A DNA stretch of 64,000 bases, taken from assembly GCA_020846435.1 (NCBI GenBank), contig JADLDY010000009.1, forward strand, positions 49,723-113,722, in the 5' to 3' direction. Of the stretch, positions 60,337 to 64,000 are shown one piece after another. The notes beneath the pieces were generated by a model. The model worked only from the letters and a program-made list of their open reading frames with translations, had not been told where the DNA came from and did no database searches. The position numbers and the translations under genes were made by a program. This stretch comes from Deltaproteobacteria bacterium (GTDB lineage: Bacteria > Desulfobacterota > GWC2-55-46). Every line of letters begins with the position of its first letter. The stretch's first letter is position 1.

Positions 60337-60893
60337 GAGACCCTCCTGAACTTCTCCACTCCCTGGAGGAACAAGTCGCCGCCGTGAATGTCGTTGACCA
60401 CGATGGCCGGGAAATCGACTACCTCAAGCCTTCTTATAGCCTCTGGCCCCAGGTCTTCGTAAGCTATTATCTCCGCCTTCTTTATGGAACGCCTTATGAG
60501 AGCGGCCGCTCCGCCTACGGCGGCCATGTAAACTGCCTTGTGGGCGATAATGGAATCGCGCACTTCCTTGCTCCTCGCGCCCTTTCCTACCATACCCTTC
60601 AAACCGAGTTCGATGAGCCTCGGGGTGTAGGCGTCCATCCTGCCGCTGGTCGTCGGCCCTGCCGAGCCAATGACCTCGCCGGGCTTCTCCGGCGTGGGCC
60701 CGACGTAATATACTATCTGCCCTCTCAAGTCAACGGGAAGTTCCTTGCCCGCGTTGAGGAGGTCTATGAGTCTCTTGTGTGCCGCGTCCCTCGCGGTGTA
60801 CATGACGCCGGTGATCAAGACCTTGTCGCCAGCCTTGAGCTTCTCGATCACGGCGTCGGTGAGAGGAGCGGTTATCCTTATGGGTTCCGTCAT
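60333..60893 (-). CDS. fumB: Class I fumarase beta subunit (FumB domain)
   Basis: 186 residues from the ATG at 60893, which overlaps the fumA stop as ATGA. It has VLITGVMYTARDAAHKRLIDLLNAGKELPVDLRGQIVYYVGPTPEKPGEVIGSAGPTTSGRMD, with the Arg/His and GPTTSGRMD signature of the C-terminal domain of Fe-S fumarases and tartrate dehydratases. The two-subunit form hydrates fumarate to malate, oxygen-sensitive, in the cytosol. It overlaps hdrC by 4 bp. Confidence 0.9.
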   Translation of the reverse strand: MTEPIRITAPLTDAVIEKLKAGDKVLITGVMYTARDAAHKRLIDLLNAGKELPVDLRGQIVYYVGPTPEKPGEVIGSAGPTTSGRMDAYTPRLIELGLKGMVGKGARSKEVRDSIIAHKAVYMAAVGGAAALIRRSIKKAEIIAYEDLGPEAIRRLEVVDFPAIVVNDIHGGDLFLQGVEKFRRVS

Positions 60894-61726
60894 ATCTCTA
60901 CTTCCTTGTGCCTGTCGGCGTGGCACTGGATATTGACCGCCACCGGAAGGCTCGCTATATGGCAGGGGCTCGCTTCTACATGCACGGCCAGCGCAGTTAT
61001 GCGGCCGCCGAAACCCATAGGGCCAATGCCCAGGTCGTTTATCTTGCCGAGGAGTTCCTGCTCGAGCGAATTCAGGTCGCTGTCAGAGTTCTGCGTGCCG
61101 AGAGGCCTCAAGAGCGCTTTTTTAGCGTTGATCGCGCACTTCTCAAAACTGCCGCCTATGCCCACTCCCAAAACTATCGGAGGGCACGGGTTACCGCCGG
61201 CTTCCTTCACCGTCTCGACGACGAAAGCCTTTATGCCTTCCACGCCTTCGGCGGGCTTGAGCATCTTCAGGCGGCTCATGTTCTCGGAGCCAGCGCCCTT
61301 GGGGGCTATCTTTATCTTTACCTTGCCGCCCTCGACTATCGAGGTATGAATTATCGCCGGGGTGTTGTCACCGGTATTGGTCCTCTTGAGCGGATGGCAT
61401 ACCGATTTTCTCAGGTAGCCGTCTTTATAGCCCTGGCGGACGCCTTCGTTGATGGCATCTTCGAGCAAGCCGTCGAGGGCGACTTCCCTGCCAAGCTCGA
61501 CGAAAAATACCGATATGCCGGTATCCTGGCACATGGGGAGGTGCTCTTTTCCCGCTATCTCGAAGTTCTCGATTATCTGGCCCAAAACTTCCTTGCCGAG
61601 TACCGATTCTTCCCTGTCGCGGGCCGACCTGATGGCTGACACAACATCCGGTTCGAGGTCGCATGCCGCCGATATACAAAGGTCTCTGACCTTTTTAGTT
61701 ATATCTTTTACCGAAACCTGCCTCAA
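60890..61726 (-). CDS. fumA: Class I fumarase alpha subunit (FumA domain, 4Fe-4S)
   Basis: 278 residues. VSVKDITKKVRDLCISAACDLEPDVV, then HLPMCQDTGISVFFVELGREV (first Fe-S Cys), CHPLKRTNTGDNTPAIIHTSIVEGGKVKIKIAPKGAGSENMSRL and PIVLGVGIGGSFEKCAINAKKAL, and a final CHADRHKEVEI; three cysteines bind the cluster. It pairs with fumB. Starts 24 bp after the mdh stop. The two-subunit form is typical of anaerobes and archaea. Confidence 0.92.
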   Translation of the reverse strand: MRQVSVKDITKKVRDLCISAACDLEPDVVSAIRSARDREESVLGKEVLGQIIENFEIAGKEHLPMCQDTGISVFFVELGREVALDGLLEDAINEGVRQGYKDGYLRKSVCHPLKRTNTGDNTPAIIHTSIVEGGKVKIKIAPKGAGSENMSRLKMLKPAEGVEGIKAFVVETVKEAGGNPCPPIVLGVGIGGSFEKCAINAKKALLRPLGTQNSDSDLNSLEQELLGKINDLGIGPMGFGGRITALAVHVEASPCHIASLPVAVNIQCHADRHKEVEI

Positions 61727-61750
61727 CTCAACGCTCCGCGAAAAATTTGA

Positions 61751-62686
61751 TTACTTATTCAGGCCAAGCTCTGATATGAGCCCATTTACAGCGCCTACCG
61801 AGCCCATGAACGCGGTTTTCTCGGCCGAATCGAGCTCTATCTCGATTATCCTCTCGACCCCGTTGCCGCCGACGACGACAGGCACGCCTATGAACAATCC
61901 GTCAACGCCGTACTGGCCGGAGCAATAGGCGGCGCAGGGCATGACCCTCTTCTTGTCCTTTATGATGGCCTCACACATCTCGGCGACGGCCGCCGACGGA
62001 GCTGTATACGCGCTCCCGGTCTTCAGGAGGGCGACGATCTCTCCTCCGGCCTTCTTGGTCCTCTCCATTATGGAAGAGAGCCTGTCCTTACCGATAAGCT
62101 GGGTCACGGGTATGCCGGAGACGGTCGCGTACCTCGTAAGAGGGACCATCTCGTCGGCATGACCGCCTATTACCATGGCGTGCACATCGCGCATGGAGAC
62201 GCCAAGCTCCATGGCGATGAAAGAGCGCATCCTTGAGCCATCTAACGCTCCAGAGAGGCCCATCACCTTATTGGGAGCGAAACCGCTGAACTTCCACGCG
62301 GCGTATACCATTACGTCAAGGGGGTTTGTTACGATAAGGAGGTGCGCGTCCGGCGAGTACTTCGAGACATTCTCCACGACGGTCTTCAGTATGCCGACAT
62401 TCGTGTTGATGAGGTCGCTTCTCGACATGCCCGGCTTCCTCGGAATGCCAGCCGTCACGATCACGACGTCAGAGTTGGCAGTATCCTTGTAGTCGTTCGT
62501 GCCGATGACATTGGAGTCGAAGCACTCGATTGGTGCCGTCTCCATCATATCAAGGGATTTCCCCTGAGGAACGCCTTCGACGATGTCGAGGAGCACCACA
62601 TCCCCGAGTTCCTTTGTGGCAACCCAGAGGGCTGTGCTTGCGCCTACATTGCCGGCACCGACTACGGTTATCTTCTTCCGGGTCAA
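61751..62686 (-). CDS. mdh: Malate dehydrogenase, LDH-like type
   Basis: 311 residues. KITVVGAGNVGASTALWVATKEL is the NAD site; VIVTAGIPRKPGMSRSDLINTNVGILK holds substrate Arg residues, LLIVTNPLDVMVYAAWKFSG and GLSGALDGSRMRSFIAMELGVSMRDVHAMVIGGHADEMVPL contain catalytic Asp/His and Arg, marking it as malate (not lactate) type by the Arg-containing loop. It interconverts malate and oxaloacetate. First gene of the operon mdh-fumA-fumB-hdrC and onward. A GGAGG ribosome-binding site lies upstream. Confidence 0.94.
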   Translation of the reverse strand: MTRKKITVVGAGNVGASTALWVATKELGDVVLLDIVEGVPQGKSLDMMETAPIECFDSNVIGTNDYKDTANSDVVIVTAGIPRKPGMSRSDLINTNVGILKTVVENVSKYSPDAHLLIVTNPLDVMVYAAWKFSGFAPNKVMGLSGALDGSRMRSFIAMELGVSMRDVHAMVIGGHADEMVPLTRYATVSGIPVTQLIGKDRLSSIMERTKKAGGEIVALLKTGSAYTAPSAAVAEMCEAIIKDKKRVMPCAAYCSGQYGVDGLFIGVPVVVGGNGVERIIEIELDSAEKTAFMGSVGAVNGLISELGLNK

Positions 62687-62926
62687 ATTGACCTCCTTGA
62701 CAGGGGGAATCGACAGAAAACGCCAGTTCCGGCTCCCCGTTTTTTCAAGCAGGTTACCAGAAAGGCTCTCTTGTTTTCAATAGTAATCGAAAAACCGAAA
62801 GTTTTATAAAGACCGGAGAAAAGCGGCTTCATAAACGGAAAAACATGAGGGCCGATACGCTGATATTTAAACCAGGCCGCGATCTCCGGCACGCACGGTC
62901 CATTGTTGCGCAGCGATGCTTTTCTC
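62687..62926 (-). other. Long leader of the mdh-fum-hdr operon
   Basis: 240 bp between the promoter and mdh. It is AT-richer than the genes, with no gene-quality reading frame. It contains the mdh ribosome-binding site (AAGGAGGTCA) but no recognised riboswitch. Confidence 0.4.
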
Positions 62927-62941
62927 TGTATACAGTATACA
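62927..62941. promoter_or_regulatory. Perfect 7-1-7 palindromic operator TGTATACaGTATACA
   Basis: TGTATAC-A-GTATACA, perfect inverted repeat overlapping the -10 of the mdh promoter. It resembles sites for GntR-type (FadR subfamily) repressors. No such regulator gene is nearby. Confidence 0.55.
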
Positions 62942-62960
62942 AAAACAGCGAATGTGTCAA
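62934..62960 (-). promoter_or_regulatory. Probable sigma-70 promoter of the mdh-fum-hdr-flx-frd operon
   Basis: Minus strand TTGACA (62960-62955), 15 nt, TATACT (62939-62934); spacing is short. The -10 lies inside the palindrome at 62927-62941. Confidence 0.5.
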
Positions 62961-63178
62961 GGGAATTGTAGCCCGGCCACGGACGCCATAATGAGCGCAG
63001 ACAGGACAATCTTTTTCAAAAAAAAATCAGTTCGTGCAAAAATTCAGAATCTGAGTATAATAGTTAAATTGAGCTCAAAATTCAGCCGGAAAACTGGCGG
63101 ACGGCCATGACTGCGGTCCTTCGAAGATCTGCAAGAGCGGGCTTAAGCCCGCAAAACACCAAACCAGGAGGATGCAGT

Positions 63179-63508
63179 ATGAAAAGATTCATGGTAATGG
63201 GATTGGCTTTCGCGGCGGCGCTCGCCTTTAGCGCGCCGGCATTGGCGGCAGACGGAGCGGCTATCTTCAAGGCAAAGTGCGCGGCGTGCCACGGCCAGGA
63301 CGGGATCGGCTCGGCCATGGCCCCGGCTTTCAAAGGCAACGCTTTCATCAAGAGCGGCTCTGAAGCCGACATAACCGCTGTCATCAAGAACGGGCGCAAC
63401 GGGGCGGAAAAGAAGTACAAGCAGTTCGCCATCGGCATGCCCAAGCAGACCCTCAACGACGACGAGATAAAGTCGGTTATCGCCGTGATGAAGGGCTGGG
63501 CCAAGTAA
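63179..63508 (+). CDS. Small monohaem cytochrome c
   Basis: 109 residues. Signal peptide (RFMVMGLAFAAALAFSAPALA) cleaved before ADGAAIFKAKCAACHGQDGIG; CAACH binds haem c, and GMPKQTLNDDEIKSVIAVM supplies the Met ligand. Periplasmic electron carrier of the c5/c553-like type. The ATG follows AGGAGG by 7 nt. It is divergent from the mdh operon. Confidence 0.9.
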   Translation: MKRFMVMGLAFAAALAFSAPALAADGAAIFKAKCAACHGQDGIGSAMAPAFKGNAFIKSGSEADITAVIKNGRNGAEKKYKQFAIGMPKQTLNDDEIKSVIAVMKGWAK

Positions 63509-63532
63509 CAAGAGTAAAAGACCGCAGCAGCG

Positions 63533-63560
63533 AAGGCCGGGGGTTCACCCCGGCCTTTTT
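63533..63560 (+). terminator. Intrinsic terminator of the cytochrome c gene
   Basis: AAGGCCGGGGG-TTC-ACCCCGGCC followed by six T, 25 bp past the stop. Confidence 0.9.
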
Positions 63561-63611
63561 TATTTTGTAAGGTCTTGAAAATGGCCTGGCGATATGTTTT
63601 AATCTTTTTCC

Positions 63612-63645
63612 GGGTGCCTCTAAAGAGCGATTTTTAGAGGCACCC
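63612..63645. repeat. Family-B termini-only derivative, copy B4
   Basis: GGGTGCCTCTAAA-(8 nt)-TTTAGAGGCACCC, an exact 13-bp inverted repeat equal to the end sequences of copy B3 with the middle missing. It sits between the cytochrome c terminator and tRNA-Pro. Confidence 0.6.
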
Positions 63646-63655
63646 TCATTTTAAT

Positions 63656-63732
63656 CGGGGCGTAGCGCAGTCTGGTAGCGCATCTGCTTTGGGAGCAGAG
63701 GGCCGGAGGTTCGAATCCTCTCGCCCCGACCA
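63656..63732 (+). tRNA. tRNA-Pro (anticodon TGG)
   Basis: 77 nt including encoded CCA. Acceptor stem CGGGGCG/CGCCCCG, D-arm GCGC...GCGC, anticodon arm TCTGC-TTTGGGA-GCAGA with anticodon TGG, T-arm GGAGG-TTCGAAT-CCTCT. Confidence 0.95.
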
Positions 63733-63953
63733 GTTTTCCCGGGGCAATCGACAGGATTCGAAAGCCGCCGAGCGCCGAGCAAGCGAGGATGAGGACTGCC
63801 GGGAGGCAGTCCGGAAGCGAGGCGGCCCGGCCGGAGTGCGGAGGCGGCAGCCGACGAACGAGGCCGAATCCTCTCGCCCCGACCAGTTTTTCCCGGCAGG
63901 CTCGTCAGAATTCAAAAGCCCCGGAGATCACATTCACCTGTAACATCCTTAAC
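63733..63953. repeat. Spacer with a duplicated tRNA-Pro 3' end
   Basis: 221 bp between the two tRNA genes. 26 bp spanning the T-arm, acceptor and CCA end of tRNA-Pro (63712-63737) recur exactly at 63865-63890, 153 bp further on. The segment between is GC-rich with clustered GCGAG/GCCGA motifs and an inverted T-arm-like GGATTCGAA. This could be a remnant attachment site or a small tandem duplication. No gene is visible. Confidence 0.6.
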
Positions 63954-64000
63954 GCGCCTGTAGCTCAGCTGGATAGAGCAACTGCCTTCTAAGCAGTAGG
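63954..64000 (+). tRNA. tRNA-Arg (anticodon TCT), cut by window edge
   Basis: GCGCCTGTAGCTCAGCTGGATAGAGC gives the acceptor 5' side and D-arm, then ACTGC-CTTCTAA-GCAGT with anticodon TCT. The variable region, T-arm and 3' end lie beyond the window. Confidence 0.9.

Noticed and set aside
62683..63009. Minus-strand 108-codon frame upstream of mdh
   Set aside because: Overlaps the mdh start and promoter, shows no family pattern and has basic low-quality composition; it is leader sequence.
63646..63992. Open frames across the tRNA-Pro/tRNA-Arg spacer
   Set aside because: They translate tRNA genes and the GC-rich spacer; typical tRNA-shadow peptides (PVAQLDRATAF).

Overview
The window is about 64 kb of a dense, GC-rich bacterial chromosome. 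Nearly all genes are on the minus strand, in long operons with short gaps or overlaps. The gene content (anaerobic cobalamin pathway, molybdate uptake, 2-oxoglutarate:ferredoxin oxidoreductase, Hdr/Flx-type electron transfer proteins, SdhABE-type succinate dehydrogenase, outer-membrane porins) points to an anaerobic or microaerophilic Gram-negative bacterium of the Desulfobacterota/Nitrospirota kind. The species cannot be named from the sequence alone.

Layout. 1-0.7 kb: 5' part of a Lon-related protease. 0.76-5.9 kb: a molybdate locus (modE, a porin, modA, modB, modC, then a CDF metal exporter) with two ModE-like operators between modE and the porin. 6.1-19.6 kb: an anaerobic cobalamin operon running leftward from a promoter, a cobalamin riboswitch and an intrinsic terminator through cbiXC (fusion), cbiM, cbiQ, cbiO, a porin, cbiD, cbiET, cbiL, cbiF, a VanZ-like gene, a creatininase-like gene, cbiG, cbiH and deoB. 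19.6-41 kb: housekeeping and stress genes: trmJ, a sigma-70 factor, perR-peroxiredoxin-mini-rubredoxin, ogt, an M23 peptidase, an HD-GYP regulator, citrate synthase, csp, rdgB-rph-amidase, mscS, yyaL, a DJ-1 protein, a second CDF, a GH15-like protein and a lipid kinase. 41-62.7 kb: a central-carbon island of sdhA-sdhB-sdhE, korDABC, sucCD, fumarate reductase frdAB, flxABCD, hdrABC, fumAB and mdh. 63-64 kb: a small cytochrome c and two tRNA genes.

How the genes work together. The 41-63 kb island encodes every step between oxaloacetate/malate and 2-oxoglutarate, in forms that can run either way. Kor uses ferredoxin. A soluble FrdAB with no membrane anchor lies directly downstream of a complete Flx-Hdr module. 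A separate SdhABE is probably quinone-linked. With the citrate synthase at 30 kb this fits a reversible or branched TCA cycle. I infer that NADH oxidation by FlxA may be bifurcated at HdrA to ferredoxin (for Kor) and to fumarate (through HdrB/FrdAB).

Repeats. The most striking non-coding content is a family of about 120-150 bp imperfect palindromes. They have arms ending in a GGCTGCTnAAAAA-like sequence and an inner GGCGTAC/GTACGCC hairpin (family A), or GCAGCATA/TATGTG in a sister family B. At least ten complete, composite or partial copies are present. Most lie immediately behind a stop codon, and some supply the stop codon itself. A separate inverted-repeat cassette carries a GIY-YIG endonuclease that fits exactly between its two arms, inserted between hdrB and hdrA. 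A gene-less relative of it sits at 50.3 kb, nested in a family-A copy.
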